A stretch of 64,000 nucleotides of DNA from Desulfovibrio sp. (GTDB lineage Bacteria > Desulfobacterota > Desulfovibrionia > Desulfovibrionales > Desulfovibrionaceae): NCBI GenBank assembly GCA_022839785.1, contig JALHJW010000003.1, forward strand, positions 124,001 to 188,000, in the 5' to 3' direction. Below the pieces are notes generated by a model. It was not told the DNA's origin and did not search any database. It saw only the letters and a program-made list of their open reading frames with translations. The position numbers and the translations under genes are program-made. Position 1 is the first letter of the stretch. Every line of letters begins with the position of its first letter. Positions 39,734-48,415 of the stretch are shown here, one piece after another.

Positions 39734-42001
39734 ATGGACAAATTCCTCTGCTTTCACGGCCATTTCTACCAGCCCCCGCGCGAGGACCCCTGGCTGGACG
39801 CCGTCCTGCCCGAGGGCTCGGCCGCGCCCTCCCTCAACTGGAACGAACGCATCGCCCGCGAATCCTACGCGCCCCTGGCCTTCGCCCACCGCCTGGACGG
39901 CGGGGGCCGCGTCTGCGACGTGGTCAACTGCTACGAATGGATGAGCTTCAACTTCGGCCCCACCCTGCTGCGCTGGATGGAGCGCCACGACGCGGCCACC
40001 TACGCCAGGATCGTCGAGGCCGACAGGAAGAGCGTGGAACGCCTGGGCCACGGCAACGCCATGGCCCAGATATGCCACCACGTGATCATGCCGCTGGCCA
40101 CGCCCCTGGACAAGGAGCTGGAGGTCGCCTGGGGAATCCAGGACTTCGTGCACCGTTTCGGACGCCAGCCCGAGGGCATGTGGCTCTCCGAGGCCGCGGT
40201 GGACGTGCCCACGCTGGAGGTTCTGGCGGCCAACGGCATCCGCTTCACCCTGCTGGCCCCGCGCCAGATCAGGGCCGTGGCCCCGCTGGAGAGCGAGGAT
40301 TGGCGCGATGTGGCCGAACACGAGGTGGACATCGCGCGGCCCTACCGCGTCGATCTGCCCTCGGGCCGCTCCATCGCCGTCTTCTTCTACCACGGCCCCA
40401 TCTCGCAGGCCATCGCCTTCGAGGGCCTGCTCGGCGACGGCGAACGCTTCTGGCAGCGCATGAGCGGCGACCCGGTCCCGGGCATCCGGGCTGTGGGCAC
40501 GGACGGCGAAACCTACGGCCACCACTTCCGCTTCGGCGAGATGGCCCTGGCCTACGTGCTGGACCAGGCGCGGGCCGGACGCGACGGCTGGCGGCTGACC
40601 AACTTCGCCGCCTTCCTGGCCGCCAACCCACCGCGCATGCGCGCACGGCTGCACGAGCCCTCCTCCTGGAGCTGCGTGCACGGCGTGGAGCGCTGGCGCA
40701 CGGACTGCGGCTGCTCCACCGGCGACCATCCGGGCTGGAGCCAGGCGTGGCGAGGGCCGCTACGCGCGGCCCTGGACGCGGTGCGCGAGACCGCGGACGC
40801 GCACTTCTTCACCCGCGGCCGGGAATGCCTGCGCGACCCCTCGGCCGCCCTGCGCGACTACGGCCGGGTCTTCTGCGAAGCCGTGCCGGAGGACGAGTTC
40901 GAGGAGACGCACTTCCTGCCCGGCAGCGGCAGGGAGAAGCGCGACCTCGGCTGGACGCTCCTGGCCATGCAGCGCATGGCCGTCTCGGCCTATGCCTCCT
41001 GCGCCTGGTTCTTCGACGAGCTGTCGCGCATCGAGCCGCTGGCGGCCATGGCCATGGCCCTGCGCGCCCTGGAGCTGGCCAGGGCCACGGGCGCGCCGGA
41101 CGTGGAAAAGACGGTCCTGGCGCGGCTGGCCGAGGCCCGCTCCAACATCCCGGAAAACGGCACGGGCGCGGACCTGTGGCGCAGCGACGTGGCGCTGCGG
41201 CGCGAAACCCCCGCCCGGCTGGCGGCCCAGGGCCTGCTCCGCCTGCGCCTTGAAGGCGGCCTGCCCGAACCGGGTGGCCAGGCCGACGTCGCCTGGCCCG
41301 GCGTGTCCCTGACCTTCGCCGCCGATGCGGCGGACACGGAAGCCCGCAGCGGAACCATGACCGTGGCCTGGCGGCACCATTCCGAGCGGCCCGTGTTCCG
41401 CTGGCGGCTCTGTCCGGACGACGCGGCCGATCCGCTGGCCTGTGGCGTCGAAACCGCGCCCGCCCATGCCCCGGACGCATCCGAGCGCTGCCTGCCGCGC
41501 CGGGATTTGCCCTGGAACAAGCTGCAGGCCCTGGCCTGCGTCTGGGCCGAGAGCGCGGAACGCCTGCAGTGGCAGGGCGCGGCGCTGTCCGCCATGTCCG
41601 GCGCGCACCTCTTCCTACCCTGGGTGGAGGCCCAGGCTGACCAGCCCCTGTCCGGGCGCTGGAACGCCCTGCTCCCGGCCCTGTGCTGGAGCTGGTGCCA
41701 GGGCATGGGCCGGGATCTGCCGGGCGAGGCGGAGATGGTCCGCTTCCTCGCCTCCAGAATCGCGGGTCATCCCGGCGGCGGAGCCTTGGAGGAACGGCTG
41801 GGGGCGGAGATGGTCCGTCTCGTCGTACGCGAGAACGACCCGGCGCGGGCCGGGGAGCTGCTCTCCCGCGCCCGGAAGCTGGGACTCGCGCCCGCCATCT
41901 GGCCCGCGCAGAACGCCCTGTGGGCCCTGCGCGGCCGCCTCGCCCCCAGCGCCGCGGCGGCAGTGGAGGATATCTTCGGCTTCTCCGCCAAGACGCTGTA
42001 G
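39734..42001 (+). CDS. Glycoside hydrolase family 57 protein with DUF3536
   Basis: This is a 755-residue protein with no signal peptide. It begins FLCFHGHFYQPPREDPW, the GH57 start signature (HxHxYQPP-like). The GH57 catalytic pair is inferred as Glu153 (GMWLSEAAVD) and Asp257 (GTDGETYGHH). The long C-terminal half (about 300-750) fits DUF3536. GH57 enzymes are alpha-amylases, branching enzymes or amylopullulanases, so a role in glycogen or alpha-glucan turnover is likely. It is translationally linked to the permease gene upstream, while a small unknown gene lies 85 nt downstream. Exact specificity is unknown. Confidence 0.85.
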   Translation: MDKFLCFHGHFYQPPREDPWLDAVLPEGSAAPSLNWNERIARESYAPLAFAHRLDGGGRVCDVVNCYEWMSFNFGPTLLRWMERHDAATYARIVEADRKSVERLGHGNAMAQICHHVIMPLATPLDKELEVAWGIQDFVHRFGRQPEGMWLSEAAVDVPTLEVLAANGIRFTLLAPRQIRAVAPLESEDWRDVAEHEVDIARPYRVDLPSGRSIAVFFYHGPISQAIAFEGLLGDGERFWQRMSGDPVPGIRAVGTDGETYGHHFRFGEMALAYVLDQARAGRDGWRLTNFAAFLAANPPRMRARLHEPSSWSCVHGVERWRTDCGCSTGDHPGWSQAWRGPLRAALDAVRETADAHFFTRGRECLRDPSAALRDYGRVFCEAVPEDEFEETHFLPGSGREKRDLGWTLLAMQRMAVSAYASCAWFFDELSRIEPLAAMAMALRALELARATGAPDVEKTVLARLAEARSNIPENGTGADLWRSDVALRRETPARLAAQGLLRLRLEGGLPEPGGQADVAWPGVSLTFAADAADTEARSGTMTVAWRHHSERPVFRWRLCPDDAADPLACGVETAPAHAPDASERCLPRRDLPWNKLQALACVWAESAERLQWQGAALSAMSGAHLFLPWVEAQADQPLSGRWNALLPALCWSWCQGMGRDLPGEAEMVRFLASRIAGHPGGGALEERLGAEMVRLVVRENDPARAGELLSRARKLGLAPAIWPAQNALWALRGRLAPSAAAAVEDIFGFSAKTL

Positions 42002-42086
42002 GAAGGATGCGGCGGCAGGAAACGGAGCGCCCCGCCGCCGTGAAGGCGCTAGGACGTGGACCGAACGCTTCCAGGGAGGTTCCGGC

Positions 42087-42317
42087 ATGTCCTTGCCCGT
42101 GGTTTCCGTTGTTCCGGCCCGCATCGGCGCGCACGACCATCTTCTGTTCACCCTGCTGCTTCCCGCGCAATTCCCGGCAGGGACCATCCACGTCCAGGGA
42201 GCGCTCCCCGGGGGCGGACGTTTTTCCGGAACCGTCCAGGTGCGGCTGGACCCTCCGGCCGCCGAAGCGGCGCAGGACGCGCCCGCCCCGGACTTCTTCA
42301 AGGGGATGCACATATGA
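42087..42317 (+). CDS. Small protein of unknown function
   Basis: This is a 76-residue protein that I do not recognise. The sequence (MSLPVVSVVPARIGAHDHL, then alternating hydrophobic residues) suggests a small beta-rich fold of about 55 residues, ending in an Ala/Pro/Asp-rich tail and FFKGMHI. There is no cysteine, signal peptide or membrane segment. A good ribosome-binding site (GGGAGG) and GC-rich third positions support a real gene. The stop overlaps the Ada start (ATGA), so the two are co-translated. A link to GH57 or to Ada is open. Confidence 0.6.
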   Translation: MSLPVVSVVPARIGAHDHLLFTLLLPAQFPAGTIHVQGALPGGGRFSGTVQVRLDPPAAEAAQDAPAPDFFKGMHI

Positions 42318-43402
42318 GCGGCGGCACGCCGGACGACGAACGCTGGACTCGCGTGCTGCGGCGGGACAGGAGCGGGAAGGCGTTCGTCTACGCCGTGACC
42401 GGCACGGGAATCTACTGCCTGCCGGGCTGTCCCGCGCGCCTGCCGCGGCGGGAGAACGTGCGCTTCTTCGCCACCCCTGCCGAGGCCCGGGCGGCGGGCT
42501 TCAGGCCCTGCAAGCGCTGCCGCCCGGACCTTCCGGCAGGCGGGGCCGACGACGCGGCCGACGCGGCCCTGGCCGCCGTGCGCACGGCCCTGGACGCGGC
42601 CGAAACCCCGCCCCGCATCGCGGACCTGGCCGCGGCCGCGGGCCTCAGTCCCTCGCGTCTGCACAGGCTATTTCGCCAGGCCTACGGGGTCACGCCCCGC
42701 GAATACTACGCCGCCCGGCGTCTGCGCCGCTTCGCCGACAGCCTGCGCCCGGACGGGCAGACGCCCCAGGCCTCAGGCTCGGTCACGCGGAGCCTCTACG
42801 CCGCGGGCTACGGCTCGGACAGCCGCCTGTACGACGAATCCGGCTGCCTCGGCCTGACGCCCGGGGCGCTCAGGGCGGGCGGGGCAGGCGCGGCCGTGCG
42901 CTACGCGCTGGGTTCCACCAGCCTGGGCACGGTGCTCGTGGCCGCCACAGAGCAGGGACTGTGCGGCGTGGAGTTCGGCAACGACGGGGAAGAGCTGTTC
43001 GCGGCCCTGCGCCGCCGCCTGCCGCGCGCCTCCCTGCGCCATGCGCCGGACGAACTGGCGGACTGGGTGGCCCAGATCGCGGCCTTTGTGGAGCGCCCGG
43101 CCGGACGCCTCGACCTGCCCCTAGACGTGGCGGGCACGCTCTTCCAACGCCGCGTCTGGAAGGCGCTGTGCGAGGTTCCGCCCGGCGAGACCATCAGCTA
43201 CGGGGAACTGGCCCGCCGCATCGGCAGTCCGGGCGCGACGCGGGCCGTGGGCGCGGCCTGCGGGGCCAACCCGGCGGCCGTGGTCATCCCCTGCCACCGC
43301 GCCGTGGGCGGCACGGGCAGACTCACGGGCTACCGCTGGGGCATTGCGCGCAAGCAGGCCCTGCTGACGCGGGAAGAGGCGCTACGCACGGCGGACGGCT
43401 AA
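42314..43402 (+). CDS. ada: Bifunctional Ada: methyltransferase and transcriptional activator
   Basis: This is a 362-residue protein. The N-terminal Ada zinc domain has Cys35, Cys39, Cys66 and Cys69, with exactly the E. coli Ada spacing (4, 27, 3). Cys35 corresponds to the methylphosphotriester acceptor Cys38. An AraC-type helix-turn-helix (about 95-185) is followed by the O6-alkylguanine methyltransferase domain with the acceptor Cys327 in VIPCHRAVG. It thus repairs and senses DNA methylation damage. AAGGGGA lies before the ATG at 42314. It converges with the rhomboid gene, sharing 4 nt. Confidence 0.93.
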   Translation: MSGGTPDDERWTRVLRRDRSGKAFVYAVTGTGIYCLPGCPARLPRRENVRFFATPAEARAAGFRPCKRCRPDLPAGGADDAADAALAAVRTALDAAETPPRIADLAAAAGLSPSRLHRLFRQAYGVTPREYYAARRLRRFADSLRPDGQTPQASGSVTRSLYAAGYGSDSRLYDESGCLGLTPGALRAGGAGAAVRYALGSTSLGTVLVAATEQGLCGVEFGNDGEELFAALRRRLPRASLRHAPDELADWVAQIAAFVERPAGRLDLPLDVAGTLFQRRVWKALCEVPPGETISYGELARRIGSPGATRAVGAACGANPAAVVIPCHRAVGGTGRLTGYRWGIARKQALLTREEALRTADG

Positions 43403-44424
43403 CCCAGGGCGACGAGCCAGGCCAGAAGCGGGATGGCCAGGGCGAGCAGGCCGAAAAGCGCGTCCAGCCCCCGTCCCGGCGGACCGAAACGGCGCGTCAG
43501 CCGGGCGGCGAGCAGCCCCAGGGCCAGCCCGGCCGCGAATCCCAGAAGATGCGCGCCCAGGTCCGTACGCTCGCCTTCCGAGCCGAGCATGGCCAGCAGC
43601 CCGAGCCCCGCGCCCACGGGCACGAATCCGGCGCGCAGCCCGGAGAACGGTCCGGCCAGCGCGCGCAGCCCGGCGATGGCCCCGGCCGCGCCGAAGACCG
43701 CGGTGGAAAAACCCAGCGAGAGATGCTCCCCGCCGTGCGCCGCGGCGTTGGCCAGATTGCCCAGCGCCCCGGCCAGGACCATGCACAAAAGCCCGCTCCC
43801 CAGGCCGATCCCGGCCGCCAGCACCGCGCCGAAGAGCGCGCCCACGACCACGTTGCCCAGGAGATGGGCCGCGTCCGCGTGCAGGGTCAGGGCCGTGACG
43901 GCGCGCCACCACTGCCCGGCCAGGATCAGGCCCGCATCGGCGAGCCCGGCCCGCTCCCAGGTGTGGGGGTAGAGTCCGGCCCCCGGCAGGACCGCTCGGG
44001 TGAGGAGATAAAAGGGGACGAGCAGCCCGAGGCAGGCCGCGGCCGCGGCCACGTCCAGCCGCGTGGCCGGAAGGGGCCGCAGCTCCCGCAGTCCGGCGCG
44101 GTTCTCGGCCGCGTAGGCGGCCAGCTCCATTTCGGCCTGCACGTAGCTGTGCCGGGGCGCGAGCAGAGACCAGCCGCGGCCGTCGGCCCGCACCTCGTGC
44201 GCCACGCCGCGCGCCTGCAGGACCAGGGAGAGTTCGTCCGCGGCCGGACGGGAGAGGCCGCGCGCCAGGGGCAGGGCATCGCCGGACAGAGGATGCGCGA
44301 TGTCGCCCTCCGCCGGGACATCGGACGCCGCCCCGGACGCATCGGACGCCGCCTCCCGCCCGGGCCGCTCCCGGCCGCGCCGGGCGCGCCAGACCGCGCG
44401 GGCGGACTCGCGCCGCTCCCTCAT
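43399..44424 (-). CDS. Rhomboid family intramembrane serine protease
   Basis: This is a 341-residue protein. The first 120 residues form a cytosolic region (mostly charged). The membrane core has about seven hydrophobic segments: WWRAVTALTLHADAAHLLGN (His182, His187, Asn191), the catalytic Ser240 in LGFSTAVFGAAGA (Thr instead of the usual Gly after Ser), and the catalytic His292 in DLGAHLLGFAAG. A full Ser-His dyad suggests an active protease. The start (ATG 44424) has a weak ribosome-binding site. Targets are unknown. Confidence 0.82.
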   Translation of the reverse strand: MRERRESARAVWRARRGRERPGREAASDASGAASDVPAEGDIAHPLSGDALPLARGLSRPAADELSLVLQARGVAHEVRADGRGWSLLAPRHSYVQAEMELAAYAAENRAGLRELRPLPATRLDVAAAAACLGLLVPFYLLTRAVLPGAGLYPHTWERAGLADAGLILAGQWWRAVTALTLHADAAHLLGNVVVGALFGAVLAAGIGLGSGLLCMVLAGALGNLANAAAHGGEHLSLGFSTAVFGAAGAIAGLRALAGPFSGLRAGFVPVGAGLGLLAMLGSEGERTDLGAHLLGFAAGLALGLLAARLTRRFGPPGRGLDALFGLLALAIPLLAWLVALG

Positions 44425-44493
44425 CCGAGCCGCCTTTTCAAGGCAGTGCCGATGGTGTACGAAAATTTCCAGCCGCATAGCATGGAGCGCATC

Positions 44494-44835
44494 ATGAAAG
44501 GCATTCTCCCCGTTCTCGGCCTGACCGTCTACTCCGCCCTCGCCATCGGCGACTTCTTCTTCAAGCCGGAGATGCTCTTCATTCCCGCCTCCCTGGCCGT
44601 CACCGGCGGCCTCCTGCTCGGCGCGCCCTTCGCCGTGCGCCGCTTCCTGCGCCCCGCCCCCCTCCCCCTCGCCGGGGCAGCCGTGGGCGCGGCGGTCCTG
44701 CTGGCCGCCTCGGCCGGGCTGCTCGCCTGGATAACGCCGGAGGCGCTGCGACTTTACGCCATCCTGCAGCTCTTCGCCCTGAATCTGGCCCTGAGCATCC
44801 TCTCGGCGGTCATCCTGCGCCAGGAACGCGGCTAG
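44494..44835 (+). CDS. Small membrane protein of unknown function
   Basis: This is a 113-residue protein with about four predicted transmembrane segments (residues 3-20, 28-50, 56-80 and 88-110) and short loops. I do not recognise its family. The start at 44494 is supported by GGAG 8 nt upstream. Earlier in-frame ATGs at 44452 and 44482 are less good. It is divergent from the rhomboid gene (69 nt) and converges with trmFO, overlapping by 4 nt. Confidence 0.6.
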   Translation: MKGILPVLGLTVYSALAIGDFFFKPEMLFIPASLAVTGGLLLGAPFAVRRFLRPAPLPLAGAAVGAAVLLAASAGLLAWITPEALRLYAILQLFALNLALSILSAVILRQERG

Positions 44836-46175
44836 ACCATCCCCTCCGCTCCGGGAACGAGGGCGTCGGGAAGCTCGGCCAGCCAGGCCGCGAAGGCCGC
44901 GCGGGCGCGCTCGGCGTAGGCCTCCTTGCGGCCCTTCTTGCGCACACGCTCCTGGGGCGGGGGCATGAGCCCGAAGTTCACGTTGCTCGGCTGAAACCCC
45001 TTGGCCTCGCCCTGCAGGTGGCCGAGCAGCGCACCCAGCGCCGTCTCGCGCGGCGGCCGGGGCAGCACAAGGCCTTTGGCCCGGGCGGCCAGGACCATGC
45101 CCAGCCACAGCCCCGAGGCCGCGGACTCGGGGTAGCCCTCCACCCCCGTGATCTGCCCGCCCAAAAAGACGCCTGGCCGGGCCTTCAGTTCCAACTCGTC
45201 GTTCAGGGCCAGCGGCGCGTTCACGAAGGTGTTGCGGTGGATGCTGCCGAAGCGCAGGAACTCGGCCCGGCGCAGGGCCGGGATCATGCGGAAGATGCGC
45301 GCCTGCTCGGGATAGGTCAGCTTGGTCTGGAAACCCACCAGGTTGAAGGCCGTGCGCTCGCGGTTCTCGGCCCGCAACTGGACCACGGCGAAGGCCCGCC
45401 TGCCGGTCCTCGGATCGGTCAGGCCCACGGGCTTCATGGGGCCGAAGGCCAGGGTCATGGGGCCGCGCTCGGCCATCTCCTCCACCGGCAGGCAGCCCTC
45501 GAAATGCACGGCCTTCTCGAAGTCCCTGAGCGGCACCTTCTGCCCGGCGAGCAGCGCGGCCACGAAGGCTTCGTACTGCTCCCTGTCCATGGGGCAGTTG
45601 AGGTAGTCGTCGTCCTCGGGCCGCCAGCGCGAGCCCCAGAAGGCCAGTTCCATGTCGATGGAGGCCGCGTCCACGATGGGCGCGATGGCGTCGTAGAAAT
45701 ACAGCTCCCCGCCCACGGCCTGACGCAGGGAGGCGGACAGGGCGTCCGAGGCCAGCGGCCCGGCGCAGATCGCCACGGCCTCCGCGCCCGCCAGGGCGGG
45801 GTCGTCCAGGGACGTGATCTCGCGGCGCTCAAGGCTGAGCAGCGGGTGCTGCTCCACGGCCTCGGTGACGCGGCGCGCGAAAAGTTCGCGGTCCACGGCC
45901 AGGGCCTTGCCGGCGGGCACGCTGGTGGCGCGTGCGGCCTGCATCACCAGACTGCCCAGACGCTCCATCTCCTCCTTGAGCAGGCCCACGGCCGCCGTGG
46001 GCTCGATGGAGCGCAGCGAGTTGGAGCAGACCAGTTCGGCCAGAAGGCCGCTCTGGTGGGCCGGGGTCGGACGCCCGGGGCGCATCTCGAAGAGGGTCGC
46101 GGGAAGTCCGGCGCGGGCCAGGGCCAGGGCGCATTCGCAGCCTGCCAGGCCGCCGCCGACGATGATGTGGGACAC
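44832..46175 (-). CDS. trmFO: tRNA (uracil-5-)-methyltransferase TrmFO (folate/FAD-dependent)
   Basis: This 447-residue flavoprotein methylates U54 of tRNA using methylenetetrahydrofolate. The dinucleotide-binding IIVGGGLAGCE starts at residue 4. MRPGRPTPAHQSGLLAELVCSNSLRS is the family-specific signature, followed by GVFLGGQITGVEGYPESAASG. The length is typical. It is divergent from cdd, whose start is 73 nt away. The 3' end overlaps the small membrane gene by 4 nt. Confidence 0.96.
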   Translation of the reverse strand: MSHIIVGGGLAGCECALALARAGLPATLFEMRPGRPTPAHQSGLLAELVCSNSLRSIEPTAAVGLLKEEMERLGSLVMQAARATSVPAGKALAVDRELFARRVTEAVEQHPLLSLERREITSLDDPALAGAEAVAICAGPLASDALSASLRQAVGGELYFYDAIAPIVDAASIDMELAFWGSRWRPEDDDYLNCPMDREQYEAFVAALLAGQKVPLRDFEKAVHFEGCLPVEEMAERGPMTLAFGPMKPVGLTDPRTGRRAFAVVQLRAENRERTAFNLVGFQTKLTYPEQARIFRMIPALRRAEFLRFGSIHRNTFVNAPLALNDELELKARPGVFLGGQITGVEGYPESAASGLWLGMVLAARAKGLVLPRPPRETALGALLGHLQGEAKGFQPSNVNFGLMPPPQERVRKKGRKEAYAERARAAFAAWLAELPDALVPGAEGMV

Positions 46176-46248
46176 GAAAGCCTCCGGTGGTTTCGCTCAG
46201 CTGGAAAAGCAGCTATATCCTGGGGCCTGGAAAGGCAAGGAGCGCGAC

Positions 46249-46701
46249 ATGGCGGCACGGCGCACGGCCGGGAAGGGGACAGGATTCACGGCGGAGCAGC
46301 GGGAGCTGCTGGCGACGGCACGCGACGCGGCCGGGCGGGCCTACGCGCCCTACTCCGGATTCCGCGTGGGCGCGGCCGTGCTGGCGGCGGACGGCCGGGT
46401 CTTCACCGGCTGCAACGTGGAGAACGCCAGCTACGGCCTCACGCTCTGCGCCGAGCGAGCCGCCCTGGCGCGGGCCGTGGCCGAGGGCGCGGGCGAAATC
46501 GCCGGGGTGGCCGTGGCCTGCCCGGACGCGGCCCCCGGGCCTGACGGCCGGCTTCCGGAAGGCGCGGCGGCTCCCTGCGGCGCCTGCCGCCAGTGGCTGG
46601 CCGAACTTGCGCCGCGGGCCTGGGTGGTGACGACGTCCTTCCTCGTTCCGCGAAGCGTCGGCGATCTGCTGCCGGTCTGCTTCGACTCCCCGGGCGTCTG
46701 A
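46249..46701 (+). CDS. cdd: Cytidine deaminase
   Basis: This is a 150-residue homotetrameric-type cytidine deaminase for pyrimidine salvage. The zinc site is Cys67-Ala-Glu69 (TLCAERAAL), Cys110 and Cys113 (PCGACRQWLAEL). The substrate segment GCNVENASYG is intact. The start has an AAGGAG site. A weak TTTCGC-N17-TATATC pair lies upstream (46191-46219). A pyrimidine phosphorylase gene (48399-49754) nearby could complete the salvage route. Confidence 0.93.
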   Translation: MAARRTAGKGTGFTAEQRELLATARDAAGRAYAPYSGFRVGAAVLAADGRVFTGCNVENASYGLTLCAERAALARAVAEGAGEIAGVAVACPDAAPGPDGRLPEGAAAPCGACRQWLAELAPRAWVVTTSFLVPRSVGDLLPVCFDSPGV

Positions 46702-46730
46702 TTGACTTCATTCCCCGCCCTCTCTAGAGA
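46702..46730 (+). promoter_or_regulatory. Predicted promoter of the PilZ gene
   Basis: TTGACT (46702-46707), a 17-bp spacer and TAGAGA (46725-46730) lie just after the cdd stop and 22 nt before the PilZ ATG. CCCCGCC (46713-46719) and GGCGGGG (46735-46741) can pair around the -10, which might act as a terminator for cdd or as an operator. Confidence 0.45.
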
Positions 46731-46752
46731 ATGAGGCGGGGGGGCAACGAAC

Positions 46753-47457
46753 ATGCCGCAGACCGTCGCCGTCAAGCCTGGCCTCGACATCCCGATCCAT
46801 TCGGACAAAAAGCTCTTCGTGGAGTTCGGCTCCCTGGGAGGGCAGATGCCCTGCACCTGCGTCGGGGTGGTGAACAACACGCACATCATCATCCGCCCGC
46901 CCGCTGGCATGACCGTGCCCATGGTCAACGTCAGCGAGAACGTCAGCGTGGTCGTGAAGTACCTGGACGGCGGCACGATCTACGGCTTTCGCAGCACCAT
47001 CGAGCACGTCGTCCTGCGGCCCTACCTCCTGCTCTTCGTCGCCCATCCCTACAGCGCCGAGGAGCTGGAGCTGCGCCGCGACATCCGCTGCCCCTGCTTC
47101 GTAGCCATGAACTGCCGCATCGAGCGCAACGACGCGGAAATCTACGGTTTCATCGTGGACATCAACCGCTACGGCTGCCGCCTCGTGGCCACCCGCTTCG
47201 TGGGGGACGCGGCAGGGCTTGCCGAGGACGAACCCATCCGCCTCACCTTCGTCATGAGCAGCATCGAGATCGTAGGGCTGCGCTGCATCCTGCGCACCGT
47301 CTGCAAGGACGCCACGGGCGGCGTGTTCGGCGTCAAGTTCGCGGACTCCCATCCCCACGCCGAGATGGTCATCGAGGACTATGTGGCCAACTACAAGGCG
47401 GTCATGCAGATCCAGGACGCCCACCTCAAGACGAGACCCGCGGCCTGCTCGCCCTGA
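46753..47457 (+). CDS. PilZ-domain c-di-GMP-binding protein (YcgR-like)
   Basis: This is a 234-residue protein. The N-terminal part (10-100) resembles the YcgR flagellar-brake domain. The PilZ domain starts with the RxxxR motif at Arg108/Arg112 (ELRRDIRCPC) and the second motif DINRYG (136-141), where the usual Ser is replaced by Asn. This suggests it binds c-di-GMP and may tune motility or surface traits. The GT2 gene follows after 58 nt on the same strand. A GGDEF-EAL protein encoded at 57225 could supply or remove the ligand. Confidence 0.85.
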   Translation: MPQTVAVKPGLDIPIHSDKKLFVEFGSLGGQMPCTCVGVVNNTHIIIRPPAGMTVPMVNVSENVSVVVKYLDGGTIYGFRSTIEHVVLRPYLLLFVAHPYSAEELELRRDIRCPCFVAMNCRIERNDAEIYGFIVDINRYGCRLVATRFVGDAAGLAEDEPIRLTFVMSSIEIVGLRCILRTVCKDATGGVFGVKFADSHPHAEMVIEDYVANYKAVMQIQDAHLKTRPAACSP

Positions 47458-47515
47458 GCCCCGTACCGCCAGGTCCGGGGAACGCTTCTTGCTAGACGCG
47501 CGGGCGGAGGCTCCC

Positions 47516-48415
47516 ATGGACGGACCCGTCACTCTCACCATCGCGACCTTCAACAGGCTCGCCTGCACCCGGCAGTGCATCGACTCCATCGTCGCGTGCA
47601 CGCAGCATCCCTACCGCCTCACGCTCGTCGACAACGGCAGCGCGGACGGCACCCCCGAGTACCTGAGCGGCCTGCACGCCGCGGGCGTGATCCACAATCT
47701 CGTGCTCCTCCCCGAGAACATGGGCATCTCGCCCGCCTACAACCTCGGCTGGGAGCTGTGCGACGCTCCCTACTACATGAAGATCGACAACGACGTGGTC
47801 TTCCTGCGCGACGACTGGCTGCAGACCCTGGTGCGCTGCGCGGATGCCCACCCGGACGCGGCCATGCTCGGCTTCGGCGTGTCGTCGCGTCGCATCGTCT
47901 ACGCCCAGGACGGCCGCAACGTCCTGTACCACGTGGGCCACGTGGGCGGCTGCGTCCTGATCCGCCGCGACGTGCACGAGAAGCTCGGCTTCTGGAACGA
48001 GGACTACGGCCCCTATGGCGAGGAGGACAGCGACTTCGGTCTGCGCGCCAGACTGGCGGGGTACGTCAACGTCGTGATCCACGACCCCGACGCGCCCTTC
48101 ATCCGCTACTGCGACCAGGACTTCTCCCAGCACGGGCAATATTCGGCATGGAAGGCGGAGAACCGGCGCAGGAACCTGAACGAGGCCTTCGTCCTCAACG
48201 ATTGCCTGTTCAAGTGCGGCTTCAGGTCCACCTACGTGGAGCGCAAGTACCTGCCGCGAATCGAGGGACTCGCGTGCTCCTTCACGGCCAACAAGGCCTA
48301 CCTCCGGGAGCAGGCCGAGCGCGAGGCCCGATACCGGCCGCACCTCGCGCGCATCCTGGCCTCGGAGGAGTTCGCCCGGATCAACGACGAGATGGGCTTC
48401 AACTTCTGGTACTGA
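47516..48415 (+). CDS. Glycosyltransferase family 2
   Basis: This is a 299-residue GT-A-type glycosyltransferase. It starts TLTIATFNRLACTRQCIDSI, then LVDNGSADGT and the Mn-binding DND motif (MKIDNDVVFL), followed by GVLIRRD-like GGCVLIRRDVHEKLGFW and the acidic GEEDSDFGLRARLAGY. It is cytosolic, without membrane segments. It may be co-transcribed with the PilZ gene. The acceptor is not predictable. The last 17 nt overlap the convergent phosphorylase gene. Confidence 0.85.
   Translation: MDGPVTLTIATFNRLACTRQCIDSIVACTQHPYRLTLVDNGSADGTPEYLSGLHAAGVIHNLVLLPENMGISPAYNLGWELCDAPYYMKIDNDVVFLRDDWLQTLVRCADAHPDAAMLGFGVSSRRIVYAQDGRNVLYHVGHVGGCVLIRRDVHEKLGFWNEDYGPYGEEDSDFGLRARLAGYVNVVIHDPDAPFIRYCDQDFSQHGQYSAWKAENRRRNLNEAFVLNDCLFKCGFRSTYVERKYLPRIEGLACSFTANKAYLREQAEREARYRPHLARILASEEFARINDEMGFNFWY

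Noticed and set aside
42056..42313. N-terminally extended Ada starting at 42056
   Set aside because: The extension is Arg/Pro-rich and unlike Ada, while the other frame holds a plausible 76-residue gene and the ATG at 42314 has a good ribosome-binding site.
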